Shown in pieces: positions 42,370 to 51,087 of a stretch of DNA of 64,000 nucleotides. Within the stretch, counting starts at the first letter, position 1. Each line of letters starts with the position of its first letter. The notes beneath the pieces were generated by a model. That model did not search any database. It had not been told where the DNA came from and saw only the letters and a list, made by a program, of their open reading frames with translations. Both the position numbers and the translations under genes were made by a program. Origin of the DNA: Arthrobacter horti (GTDB lineage: Bacteria > Actinomycetota > Actinomycetes > Actinomycetales > Micrococcaceae); NCBI RefSeq assembly GCF_030731045.1, contig NZ_JAVALS010000002.1:372001-436000 (forward strand), read 5' to 3'.

Positions 42370-42831
42370 TCAGTTGCCGGCCGTGGCGGGCGGGCCGAAG
42401 CCGAGCTGCACCAGGACCGGACCCATCTGACGTGGGGTCGGCAGATCCGCGATCCTGATCCCATCGAGGGCCGCGTAGAAGGCCTCCCGGGCCCGGAACA
42501 GAGCCGATCTCAGGCGGCAGTCACCGGCCAGGGGGCAGTCCCCGTTGGGCGTGTGGCAGGCCGCCGGCTCCTCGTCCTGGTCCAGGGCGCGGAGCACGCG
42601 GCCCACGGTGGCTTCACGGCCCGCGGGGCTGATCTCGAGGCCGCCTGCGCGGCCGCGGGTGGCGTCCAGAAGATCCATCTCACGCAGCCGCTGGACCACC
42701 TTGCCCACATGATTGAACGGGACGCCGATGCCTTCGGCGATGCTCCGGGTGGACAGTGGTCCCGTACTGTCCACCCCGTTCAGGAGCATCAGGACGCGCA
42801 GGCTCGCGTCCGCGAAGGCCGTGATCCGCAC
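42370..42831 (-). CDS. nsrR: Rrf2-family nitric-oxide-sensing repressor NsrR
   Basis: A 153-aa iron-sulfur regulator. Rrf2 HTH (STRSIAEGIGVPFNHVGKVVQRLREMDLLDATRGRAGGLEIS) and three cluster Cys in ACHTPNGDCPLAGDCRL. The PFNHVGKVVQ recognition helix is typical of NsrR rather than IscR. The neighbouring hmp gene with a matching operator supports the name. It starts 3 nt after the stop of the phosphomannomutase gene, so it may be read from that promoter. Confidence 0.88.
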   Translation of the reverse strand: MRITAFADASLRVLMLLNGVDSTGPLSTRSIAEGIGVPFNHVGKVVQRLREMDLLDATRGRAGGLEISPAGREATVGRVLRALDQDEEPAACHTPNGDCPLAGDCRLRSALFRAREAFYAALDGIRIADLPTPRQMGPVLVQLGFGPPATAGN

Positions 42832-42834
42832 AGG

Positions 42835-44250
42835 CTACCGGCGGACGAGTGCCAGGACGCGGTCCCGGACGGCGGCCATGGTGGCCTGGTCCTTCGCCTC
42901 GGCGTTCAGGCGCAGGAACGGCTCGGTGTTGGACGGACGGAGGTTGAACCACCAGGAGCCGTCGGCCGCGCTGAAGGTGCTGCCGTCCATCGTGTCCTCG
43001 GTGACGCCCTCGCCGGCGAAGTCCTCGCGGACCCGGGCCACGGCGCCGGCCTTGTCCTCGATCTCGGAGTTGATCTCACCCGAGGACACGTACGGCTCGT
43101 ACTCTGCGGCCAGCTCGGAGAGCGGTGCGTCCTGCTCGCCCAGGGCGGCCAGCACGTGCATCGCGGCCAGCATGCCGGTGTCCGCGTTGAAGAAGTCGCG
43201 GAAGTAGAAGTGCGCGGAGTGCTCGCCGCCGAAGACGGCACCCTCCTCGGCCATGACGGCCTTGATGAAGGAGTGGCCGACGCGCGTGCGGACGGCGCGG
43301 CCGCCGTCGTGCGCGATCAGTTCGGGCACCGCGTGGGAGGTGAGCAGATTGTGGATGATGACCGGCTGCTCCTCGCCGAGCGCCTTGGCGCGGGCGATCT
43401 CGCGGCGGGCCACCATGCCCGTGACGGCCGACGGGGAGACCGGCTCGCCCTTCTCGTCCACCACGAAGCAGCGGTCGGCGTCGCCGTCGAACGCCAGGCC
43501 CAGGTCCGCGCCGTGTTCGACGACGGCCTTCTGCAGGTCGCGCAGGTTCTCCGGCTCCAGCGGGTTGGCCGGGTGATTCGGGAAGGTGCCGTCCAACTCG
43601 AAGTAGAGCGGGGTGATGTCCAGCGGGAGGCCCGTCAGGAGCTCGGACCCGAGGACCGCGGGGGTGGTCAGGCCGGCCATGCCGTTGCCGGCGTCCACCA
43701 CGACCTTCAGCGGGCGGATGCCGGAGAGGTCCACGAGCTTACGGAGGTACTCCGAGTAGTCCTTGAGGACGTCGCGCTCGGAGATGGCGCCGGTGGCCTC
43801 GACGGACGGGATGGTGCCCGCGGCGAGGTACTGCTCGGCGCGCTGCTGGATCTCCTTCAGCCCGGTCTCCGAGGAGATCGGCACGGCGCCGGCCTTGGCC
43901 ATCTTGATGCCGTTGTACTGGGCGGGGTTGTGGCTGGCGGTGAAGGTGGCACCGGCGGCGTTCAGGGCGCCGCAAGCGAAGTAGAGCTCATCGGTGGAGA
44001 TCAGGCCGAGCAGCTCGGCACTGGCGCCGCGGGCGGCCGCACCCTGGGCGAAGCGCTGGGCGAATTCGGGGGAGGAGGGGCGCATGTCGCCGCCCACCAG
44101 GATCGTCTGGCCGGCCAGGCCCAGGACGTCGACGAAGGCGGCGCCCACGGCCTCCACGATGTCTGCCGTGATGGTCTCACCCACCAGGCCACGGACGTCG
44201 TAGGCCTTGAAGGACGCGGAAAGGTCGACGGTCTGCTGCTGTTCAGTCAC
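42835..44250 (-). CDS. manB: phosphomannomutase/phosphoglucomutase
   Basis: A 471-aa alpha-D-phosphohexomutase interconverting hexose 1- and 6-phosphates, feeding GDP-mannose for wall glycans. Motifs in order: KAYDVRGLVG; phosphoserine loop TASHNPAQYNGIKM (about residue 105); metal loop DGDADRCF (about 255); sugar-binding GGEHSAHFYFR; phosphate-binding RPSNTEPFLR. GTG start 44250. Its upstream region is shared with the divergent helicase gene. Confidence 0.93.
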   Translation of the reverse strand: MTEQQQTVDLSASFKAYDVRGLVGETITADIVEAVGAAFVDVLGLAGQTILVGGDMRPSSPEFAQRFAQGAAARGASAELLGLISTDELYFACGALNAAGATFTASHNPAQYNGIKMAKAGAVPISSETGLKEIQQRAEQYLAAGTIPSVEATGAISERDVLKDYSEYLRKLVDLSGIRPLKVVVDAGNGMAGLTTPAVLGSELLTGLPLDITPLYFELDGTFPNHPANPLEPENLRDLQKAVVEHGADLGLAFDGDADRCFVVDEKGEPVSPSAVTGMVARREIARAKALGEEQPVIIHNLLTSHAVPELIAHDGGRAVRTRVGHSFIKAVMAEEGAVFGGEHSAHFYFRDFFNADTGMLAAMHVLAALGEQDAPLSELAAEYEPYVSSGEINSEIEDKAGAVARVREDFAGEGVTEDTMDGSTFSAADGSWWFNLRPSNTEPFLRLNAEAKDQATMAAVRDRVLALVRR

Positions 44251-44383
44251 CTGGACAGTTTACGGAGTCGGCGTCGGATTGTCCGTCGCGGGCGGGGAAG
44301 GTGTGGGCAACGCGACCCTCTGCTTGTCCACAATGCGAGGCCGTGGGCGTAATCGTGTCAGGGGTGGGAGGAATACTGGAGTC

Positions 44384-46546
44384 ATGACGCAGACCAACCC
44401 CGCAGAGACCAGGACCCGGAGCCATCAGGAGGCCGTACAGGTCCTCAGGGAACTGGTGGGCCGCCCGGAGGCGGAGTTCCACGAGGGGCAGTTCGAGGCC
44501 ATCGAGGCGCTCGTGGACCACGGGCGCCGGGCCCTGGTGGTGCAGCGGACCGGCTGGGGCAAGTCCGCCGTGTACTTCGTGGCGTCCCTGCTCTTGCGGC
44601 GCCGTGGGGCGGGTCCCACGCTCATCGTCTCGCCGCTCCTGGCCCTCATGCGGGACCAGGTGGAGGCAGCCGCCCGTGCCGGGGTGCGCGCGGTGGCCAT
44701 CAATTCCGCCAACCAGCTCGACTGGGAGGACGTCTCCGCCAAGCTGGCCGCCGATGAGGTGGATGTCCTTCTGGTGTCCCCGGAACGGCTGGTCAACCCC
44801 GTGTTCCGGGAGCGGGAGCTGCCGGAGCTGATCCGCAGGACCGGCCTGCTGGTGGTGGATGAGGCACACTGCATCTCCGACTGGGGGCATGACTTCCGGC
44901 CGGACTACCGCCGGATCGCGGACCTCATCCGGCAGCTGCCGGACACCGTTCCGGTGCTCGCGACCACGGCGACTGCCAACTCCCGGGTGGTGCACGACAT
45001 CGAGGAGCAGCTCGGCACGGACGTGCTGACCATCCGCGGCTCCCTGGGCCGGGACTCCCTCCGCCTCGGCGTTCTCAAGCTCCCGGACAACACCACCCGG
45101 CTGGCGTGGCTGGCGGAGCATCTGAAAGACCTGCCCGGCAGCGGCATCATCTACACACTGACCGTGTCCGCCGCGGAGGAGACCGCCAGGATGCTGACGG
45201 AGCGGGGCTATGACGTCCTCTCCTACAGCGGCAAGACGGACACCGCGGAGCGGGAGCTCGCGGAACAGCGGCTGAAGGACAACCAGGTCAAGGCGCTCGT
45301 GGCCACCTCGGCCCTCGGCATGGGATTCGACAAGCCGGACCTGGGCTTCGTGGTGCACCTGGGCGCCCCGAGCTCACCGGTGGCGTACTACCAGCAGGTG
45401 GGCCGTGCCGGCCGTGGCGGTGCGAACGCGGACGTCCTGCTGCTCCCGGGCGCGGAGGACCGCGACATCTGGAAGTACTTCGCCACGGCATCCATGCCTG
45501 AGAGAGACAAGGCCATGGCCGTCCTGGACGCTCTGGAGACCGCGTCGAAGCCGCTTTCCAGTCCGGCGCTGGAACCCCGCGTTGACCTGGGGCGCTCCCG
45601 CCTGGAGCTGCTGCTCAAGGTCCTGGCCGTGGACGGGGCCGTGGAGCGCGTCCAGGGAGGCTGGCGGGCCACCGGGCAGGGCTGGGACTACGACGCCGAG
45701 CGGTACGCGCGCATCGCGGAGGCGCGGGTACAGGAACAGGACCTCATGGTCATCTACCAGGAAACGGCCGGCTGCCGCATGGAGTTCGTGACCTCGGTGC
45801 TGGATGACCCGGACGCCCATTCCTGCGGCCGCTGCGACAACTGCGCCGGGTCCTGGTATCCCAGCGGGGTGAGCTCCGAGGCGCTGCACGCAGCATCGGC
45901 CGAGCTTGACAAGGCCGGCGTGTCCGTGGAGACCCGTTCCCTCTGGCCCACGGGCATGGACCGTCTGGGTGTTCCGGTCAAGGGAAAGATCCCCGCGGAC
46001 GAGGCTGTCGCGGAGGGCCGTGCGCTGGCGCGGCTGAGCGATCTCGGCTGGGGCGGCCCGCTCCGGGAGGCGCTCGCGGACGGCACACCCGACGCGCCGG
46101 TCCGGGACGCCATGCTGCAGGCCTGCGTGACGGTCCTGAAGGACTGGGGACGCCCACCGGTGCCCGGCGCGGAGCCGTGGAACGGGGAGAGCCGGCCCTC
46201 CGCCGTGGTCTCCATCCCCTCGGCCCGCCGTCCGCAGCTGGTGGATTCCCTGGCACAGGGCCTGGCGGGGATCGGCCGCATGCCGTACCTGGGCTCCATG
46301 GACCTGGCACACTTCCACGACGCGCCCGGCCGGCGCGGCAACAGCGCCTACCGGCTGGCTGAGGTCTGGGACCGCTTCGCCCCGTCTGCCGCGGTGCGGG
46401 AGTTCCTGGAGCAGAACCCGGGCGCATCCCTGTTCCTGGTGGACGACTCCGTGGACACCAGGTGGACCCTGGTGGTGGCCGGCCGGGCGCTGCGCCAGGC
46501 CGGCGCGGGAGCGGTCCTGCCGTTCGTGCTCGCCGTGGCGGGGTGA
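44384..46546 (+). CDS. RecQ-family ATP-dependent DNA helicase
   Basis: A 720-aa 3'-5' helicase. Motif I RTGWGKSAVYF, Ia SPLLALMRDQ, DEAH box VDEAHCISDWGHDFRPDYR, motif III ATTATAN, motif V ATSALGMGFDKPDL and motif VI YYQQVGRAGRGG, then a zinc-binding CRMEFVTS-HSCGRCDNC cluster. No HRDC domain is evident; the last ~200 residues are an actinobacterial-type C-terminus (with SAVVSIPSARRPQLVDSLAQGL) that resembles a phosphoribosyltransferase-like fold. Divergent from manB. Confidence 0.9.
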   Translation: MTQTNPAETRTRSHQEAVQVLRELVGRPEAEFHEGQFEAIEALVDHGRRALVVQRTGWGKSAVYFVASLLLRRRGAGPTLIVSPLLALMRDQVEAAARAGVRAVAINSANQLDWEDVSAKLAADEVDVLLVSPERLVNPVFRERELPELIRRTGLLVVDEAHCISDWGHDFRPDYRRIADLIRQLPDTVPVLATTATANSRVVHDIEEQLGTDVLTIRGSLGRDSLRLGVLKLPDNTTRLAWLAEHLKDLPGSGIIYTLTVSAAEETARMLTERGYDVLSYSGKTDTAERELAEQRLKDNQVKALVATSALGMGFDKPDLGFVVHLGAPSSPVAYYQQVGRAGRGGANADVLLLPGAEDRDIWKYFATASMPERDKAMAVLDALETASKPLSSPALEPRVDLGRSRLELLLKVLAVDGAVERVQGGWRATGQGWDYDAERYARIAEARVQEQDLMVIYQETAGCRMEFVTSVLDDPDAHSCGRCDNCAGSWYPSGVSSEALHAASAELDKAGVSVETRSLWPTGMDRLGVPVKGKIPADEAVAEGRALARLSDLGWGGPLREALADGTPDAPVRDAMLQACVTVLKDWGRPPVPGAEPWNGESRPSAVVSIPSARRPQLVDSLAQGLAGIGRMPYLGSMDLAHFHDAPGRRGNSAYRLAEVWDRFAPSAAVREFLEQNPGASLFLVDDSVDTRWTLVVAGRALRQAGAGAVLPFVLAVAG

Positions 46547-46644
46547 CCGATCTGCCGCGGGCATTCAGATGACCACGGCCAGTCCGCGTGCGGGCGCGTT
46601 CATTCCGGTCCAGGGCCGTGACGGAACCGATGCGAGGGTGAAGG

Positions 46645-48129
46645 ATGATGAGCGTGACTGAGCACGTTTCCCCGGAGTCCTTCCCGGATGAATCCGCCCC
46701 GCAGACCTTCAAACCGAGCCTGGCCGCCGGCGCCGTCGTGGACGCCCACGATCCCGGCTACAGCCTGCCCTCCGACCCGCTCAGCCGGGCCCGCCTTCAG
46801 GACTGGCAGGACCACAAGTTCGGCATCATCATGCACTGGGGGATCTACACCGCCCAGGGGCTGGGCGACAGCTGGACCCTGTGCCGCTCCCGCGATGAGG
46901 AGATGATGCTCCTGCCCGCGGATTTCTCCGGCGATGACGATGCCTGGGAGGCCCATTACAAGGCGGCCCGGACGTCGTTCACCGGGCAGGACTACCGCCC
47001 GGAGGAGTGGGCGGAACTGTCCCGGAAGGCCGGTGCGAGGTACCTCGTCTTCACCTCCAAGCACCACGACGGCTTCAACCTCTTTGACACGAAGCACTCC
47101 GATTTCAAGGTCACCGCTCCGGACGTCCCCCTGGGCCGGGATGTGCTCAAGGAGACCTTCGACTCCTTCCGGGCGGAGGGGCTGGAGACCGGCGTCTACT
47201 TCTCCAAGGCCGACTGGAACCACCCCGGCTACTGGTCCCCGGCCGGGACCACGGTGGACCGCTTCCACAATTACGACGCCGCGGCCGAGCCGGAGCGCTG
47301 GCAGACCTTCGTGGACTTCACCCACGCCCAGATCGAGGAACTCCTCAGCGGTTACGGGCCACTCAATGTGCTCTGGCTCGACGCCGGCTGGGTCTTCGCG
47401 CCGTTCGAGCCCATCGACATCGACCGTCTGGCGGCCCGGGCCCGGGAACTCCAGCCCGGCATCCTGGTGGTGGACCGGGAGGTCCACGGCCCGAATGAGG
47501 ACTACCGCACCCCGGAGCAGCAGATCCCGGACCACCGTCCCGAGTACCCCTGGGAATCCTGCGTGACCCTGTCCGAGCACTGGACCTCCCTCAGCCCGGA
47601 CGAGCAGGCCAAGGATCCGCGCGAGGTCGTGGAGATGCTGGTCAAGGTCGTGGCCCGTGGAGGCAACCTCCTCCTGGGCGTCGGTCCGGATCCCACCGGA
47701 GCCGTCCCGCCGTCCATCCGCGCGGCCCTGGAGGCCATCGGCACCTGGATCGGGGTGTTCGGGGAGGCTCTGTACGGCACCCGAGCCGTATCGGAAGGCC
47801 TGGTGCCAGGCAACGGCCTCGCCGAGACGTGGGAAGGTGGCGCCCGGGAAGGCGCAGGCGCCACCTGGTGGCTGACCGAGGCCCCCGCACGCGAAGGGGA
47901 GCCCGGACGCCTGAACCTGCTGGACCTGTCCGGCGACGCAGAGCGGCTCAGTGTCCCGCTGTCCCGCACGGTCGCGTCCGTCGAGGTGCTCGGGGACGCT
48001 GTGCTCGCCGGGTGGCGGCAGGGCGACGACGGTGTCCTGGCCGCCGAGCTGCGGCCGGCTGAGGGGGCGGATGGCGAAGGCGAGGGGGCGGCGCTGGGGG
48101 TGCGCGCCGTCGTCGTGCGCTTCGTCTGA
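46645..48129 (+). CDS. alpha-L-fucosidase (GH29)
   Basis: A 494-aa retaining glycosidase. No signal peptide, so intracellular. KFGIIMHWGIYT and FTSKHHDGFNLFDTK line the fucose site; the Asp of VLWLDAGWV (about residue 247) is the presumed nucleophile. A C-terminal beta-sandwich is present. ATG 46645 or 46648 are close alternatives. It stands alone, ending at a strong terminator shared with tRNA-Ser. Confidence 0.92.
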   Translation: MMSVTEHVSPESFPDESAPQTFKPSLAAGAVVDAHDPGYSLPSDPLSRARLQDWQDHKFGIIMHWGIYTAQGLGDSWTLCRSRDEEMMLLPADFSGDDDAWEAHYKAARTSFTGQDYRPEEWAELSRKAGARYLVFTSKHHDGFNLFDTKHSDFKVTAPDVPLGRDVLKETFDSFRAEGLETGVYFSKADWNHPGYWSPAGTTVDRFHNYDAAAEPERWQTFVDFTHAQIEELLSGYGPLNVLWLDAGWVFAPFEPIDIDRLAARARELQPGILVVDREVHGPNEDYRTPEQQIPDHRPEYPWESCVTLSEHWTSLSPDEQAKDPREVVEMLVKVVARGGNLLLGVGPDPTGAVPPSIRAALEAIGTWIGVFGEALYGTRAVSEGLVPGNGLAETWEGGAREGAGATWWLTEAPAREGEPGRLNLLDLSGDAERLSVPLSRTVASVEVLGDAVLAGWRQGDDGVLAAELRPAEGADGEGEGAALGVRAVVVRFV

Positions 48130-48186
48130 GAGAACTGCGGGCGCCCGCCTCCTGATCCAGAAACGGGTGTCCGTCGTTAAACCAAA

Positions 48187-48208
48187 AACCCCGGGAAAAC
48201 CCGGGGTT
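48187..48208. terminator. bidirectional terminator
   Basis: 9-bp stem with AAAA loop (48187-48195, 48200-48208), flanked by an A-run on the left, so it works for the minus-strand tRNA-Ser as well as the fucosidase gene. Confidence 0.85.
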
Positions 48209-48212
48209 CGTT

Positions 48213-48304
48213 TGGCGGAGACGGGGGGATTTGAACCCCCGGTCGAGTTTAACCCCGACCCTTCATTAGCAGTGAAGTCCATTCGGCCGCTCTGGCACGT
48301 CTCC
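48213..48304 (-). tRNA. tRNA-Ser (anticodon GCT)
   Basis: 92 nt including encoded CCA. Acceptor GGAGACG/CGTCTCC, anticodon stem-loop CTTCA-CTGCTAA-TGAAG, a long variable arm (class II) and T-loop GTTCAAATC. Confidence 0.95.
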
Positions 48305-48334
48305 TCGCTATTTGCTAGCCATGCAAGAGTACCG

Positions 48335-48368
48335 AAGGCCCCGCCGCAACGCAAAACGGCGGGGCCTT
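48335..48368 (-). terminator. terminator of the S9 peptidase gene
   Basis: 12-bp stem (48335-48346, 48357-48368) with a 10-nt A-rich loop, 4 nt after the peptidase stop codon. Confidence 0.85.
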
Positions 48369-48371
48369 CCG

Positions 48372-50450
48372 TCATCCCGGGAGCTGACCCGTCAGCGCCT
48401 TCCACAGAAAATGGTGGTTCCGCGCCTGCAGCCCGGCCGCCTGACGGTTGTCCGAGGCGCCCGCGTGACCGCCCTCGATCGTCTCGTGGTACCAGACGTT
48501 CGGCACACCCATCGCCTGCATGCGGGCCGCCATCTTGCGGGCCTGGACCGGCCCCACCCGGTCGTCCGAGGTGCTGGACCAGATGAAGGAGTGCGGGTAG
48601 TCCACCCCGTCCTTGAGCAGGTGGTACGGGGAGAAGGTGCGGATGAACTCCCACTGTTCCGGGTCGTCCGGGTCGCCGTACTCCGCGATCCAGGACGCAC
48701 CGGCCGAGAGCCGCGTGTAGCGGCGCATGTCCAGCAACGGCACCCCGCAGGACACGGCGCCGAACAGCTCCGGGTACTGAGTGAGCATATTGCCCACCAG
48801 GAGCCCGCCATTGGAGCCTCCCGCGCAGCCGAGCAGCTTCGGGCTGGTCACATCGCGCGCCACGAGGTCCTTGGCCACGGCGGCGAAATCCTCGTACGCC
48901 CGGTGCCGCTTCTCCTGCAGCGCGGCCGTGTGCCAGGACGGGCCGTACTCGCCGCCGCCGCGGATGTTCGCCACCACGTACACGCCGCCGCGCTCCAGCC
49001 AGGCCCGGCCCACGGTCCCGCTGTACGCCGGGGTCCGGGACACTTCGAAGCCGCCGTAGCCGCTCAGGAGCGTGACATTCCCGCTGTCCAGCACAAGGTC
49101 CCTGCGGGAGACCTGGAAATACGGCACCCGGGTGCCGTCCGCCGACGTCGCAAAGTGCTGCTCCACGCGGTAGTCGTCTTCGGTGAAGAACGACGGCGCG
49201 CGCTTGACCTCCGTGTGGTCCCCGCCGAGGGTGCCGCGCGTGACCGTGGTGGGCGTGAGGAAGCCGGTGGCCACCAGCCAGTAGTCGTCCGCGGCGTCGT
49301 CATCCTCGTCGTCCACCGCGTAGGCGTTGACGTCGTGCAGGGGCGGGCAGGCGTCCAGCTCCTCGGACGACCAGTCCGGGGACCCGTCCGCCGAGACGCC
49401 CGGCGTGAGCACATGGATCTGCGAGGACACGTCCACCAGCAGGTTCAGCAGCAGGTGGTTGCGGGTCCAGCTGTAGGACTGAAGGGCCGTCCGGGCGTCC
49501 GGGGCGAACAGGACCGTGAGGTCGCGGGAACCCCCCAGCCAGTCGTCCAGCCGGCCGGTCAGCAGTGAACCGGCGGGGTACTCCACACCCTCCACGGTCC
49601 ACGGGTCGCGCGGCCGGAACAGCAGCCATTCATGGTGCCAGGAGGCGTTGACGGTTCCGGGCTTCTCGAGAGCCGTCCAGGCACCGTTCCACCACAGGAA
49701 GACCTCATCGTTGAAGAAGTCCACGTAGTCCACGGCCGCCAGGCGTTCGAAACCGGGCGTGGGGTCATAGGACACGGAGGCCAGCATGTGCTCCTCCGGC
49801 ACCTCGAACAGCTGCTCCGCCTCGGACAACGGCGTTCCGCGCCGCCAGCGGACGCCCGTGCGCGGGTAGGAGGACTGCGTGGCCGGCCGGCCCTCCGCCG
49901 TCGTGCTCACCAGCAGCGTGTCCGCGTCCTCCCAGCTCACATGCCCCTTCGCCGTGGGAAGGGCGAAACCGTCCGGGACGAATTCGCGGGTCTGGAGGTC
50001 GAACTCGCGGTAGGAGGCCGCGTCCCCGCCGTCGGGGGAGAGGCCGATCATGGCGTGCCGCCACTCGCCGCCCGGCCCGGGGCGCAGGAAGGTGGCGCCG
50101 TGCCACACCCACTCGCGGCCCTCGGCGGCCGCCAGCTCATCCACGTCCAGGAGCACGTCCCACTCCGGCGCGGCCGTCAGATAGCTCTCCCAGGAGGTCC
50201 GGCGCCACAGGCCTTTGGGGTGTGCCGAGTCCCGCCAGAAGTTGTAGTACCACGTGCCTCGCTTGCCGACCATGGGGATACGGTCCGTGGAGTCGAGGAC
50301 CTCCAGAAGGCGCCCCTGCAGGGCCTGGAACTCGTCGTCGTCCAGCACGTCCTCGGTGCGGGCGTTCTGCTCACGCACCCAGGCGAGCGGCTCCTCCCCG
50401 TGAATGTCCTCCAGCCAGATGTTCTCGTCCACAGTGTTGTGCGCCGTCAT
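48372..50450 (-). CDS. prolyl oligopeptidase family (S9A) serine peptidase
   Basis: A 692-aa cytosolic peptidase. The N-terminal beta-propeller covers about 1-420; the C-terminal alpha/beta hydrolase has the nucleophile in GGSNGG, the acid in SSTSDDRVGP and His in EGGHAGASD, each in the S9 order. It cleaves after Pro or basic residues in short peptides (prolyl oligopeptidase or oligopeptidase-B-like; not resolved). Start ATG 50450. Confidence 0.93.
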   Translation of the reverse strand: MTAHNTVDENIWLEDIHGEEPLAWVREQNARTEDVLDDDEFQALQGRLLEVLDSTDRIPMVGKRGTWYYNFWRDSAHPKGLWRRTSWESYLTAAPEWDVLLDVDELAAAEGREWVWHGATFLRPGPGGEWRHAMIGLSPDGGDAASYREFDLQTREFVPDGFALPTAKGHVSWEDADTLLVSTTAEGRPATQSSYPRTGVRWRRGTPLSEAEQLFEVPEEHMLASVSYDPTPGFERLAAVDYVDFFNDEVFLWWNGAWTALEKPGTVNASWHHEWLLFRPRDPWTVEGVEYPAGSLLTGRLDDWLGGSRDLTVLFAPDARTALQSYSWTRNHLLLNLLVDVSSQIHVLTPGVSADGSPDWSSEELDACPPLHDVNAYAVDDEDDDAADDYWLVATGFLTPTTVTRGTLGGDHTEVKRAPSFFTEDDYRVEQHFATSADGTRVPYFQVSRRDLVLDSGNVTLLSGYGGFEVSRTPAYSGTVGRAWLERGGVYVVANIRGGGEYGPSWHTAALQEKRHRAYEDFAAVAKDLVARDVTSPKLLGCAGGSNGGLLVGNMLTQYPELFGAVSCGVPLLDMRRYTRLSAGASWIAEYGDPDDPEQWEFIRTFSPYHLLKDGVDYPHSFIWSSTSDDRVGPVQARKMAARMQAMGVPNVWYHETIEGGHAGASDNRQAAGLQARNHHFLWKALTGQLPG

Positions 50451-50499
50451 GAGCTAAGCCTAGTCAGGGCGACAGACGCTGGGGCGAAGAGCCCCGGGC

Positions 50500-50976
50500 T
50501 CAGCTCATCGGCACGCCGGGACGCTCGTCGTCCCAGGCGATCGCGCTGAAGCGCCAGCCGGCGGCCGTGCGGACCAGCTGCGAGCTCTTCATGCCGCGGC
50601 CGGTGTGGGGTTCTCCGGCTTCGGACCATGACTTCGCGTACCCGCACCAGATCTGGGCGACATCGCCGAACAGCTCGATCCGCCACTCCGTCGGCCATTC
50701 GCGGAAGTCCTGGAGCCTCCCACCGCTCAGCAGCTCCACTCGCGGCCGGATGAACTCTTCCACGCTGTGAACCCGAGGCTCCGGGGCCCCGCAGGTGGAC
50801 ACGATCACCGCGCCGGGCAGCAAGACCTCCCGGAGCACCTCGCCGCCGGTCACCGCTCCCGGACCGGAGACGAAGGCGGAGAAGAAGCGGTGGAGGAGAT
50901 CCGTCACGGCCTGCAGGTCCTCCGGATCGGATGAGTAGGTGGTTCCAGCGGAGATCACGGCGTTGCTGCTGCTCAT
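50500..50976 (-). CDS. SnoaL/NTF2-like protein
   Basis: A 158-aa protein with the NTF2-like cone fold pattern: helical start DLQAVTDLLHRFFSAFVSG, a middle with VHSVEEFIRPRVELL, and beta strands WRIELFGDVAQIWCGYAKSW, ending WRFSAIAWDDE. Function within this large group is unknown. ATG 50976 is the first good start; a GAAGGG lies about 13 nt upstream. It is followed by the S9 peptidase gene after 49 nt. Confidence 0.8.
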   Translation of the reverse strand: MSSSNAVISAGTTYSSDPEDLQAVTDLLHRFFSAFVSGPGAVTGGEVLREVLLPGAVIVSTCGAPEPRVHSVEEFIRPRVELLSGGRLQDFREWPTEWRIELFGDVAQIWCGYAKSWSEAGEPHTGRGMKSSQLVRTAAGWRFSAIAWDDERPGVPMS

Positions 50977-51087
50977 GGTGGGTGCGGGCCCTTCTGTTCC
51001 GGATGGTCCCGGCCATCCTAGGGAAGCGGCAGGCCGGACGGAACCCTCCACCGCCCTGGGCCGGTGCGACCCACTACCCTTAGATCC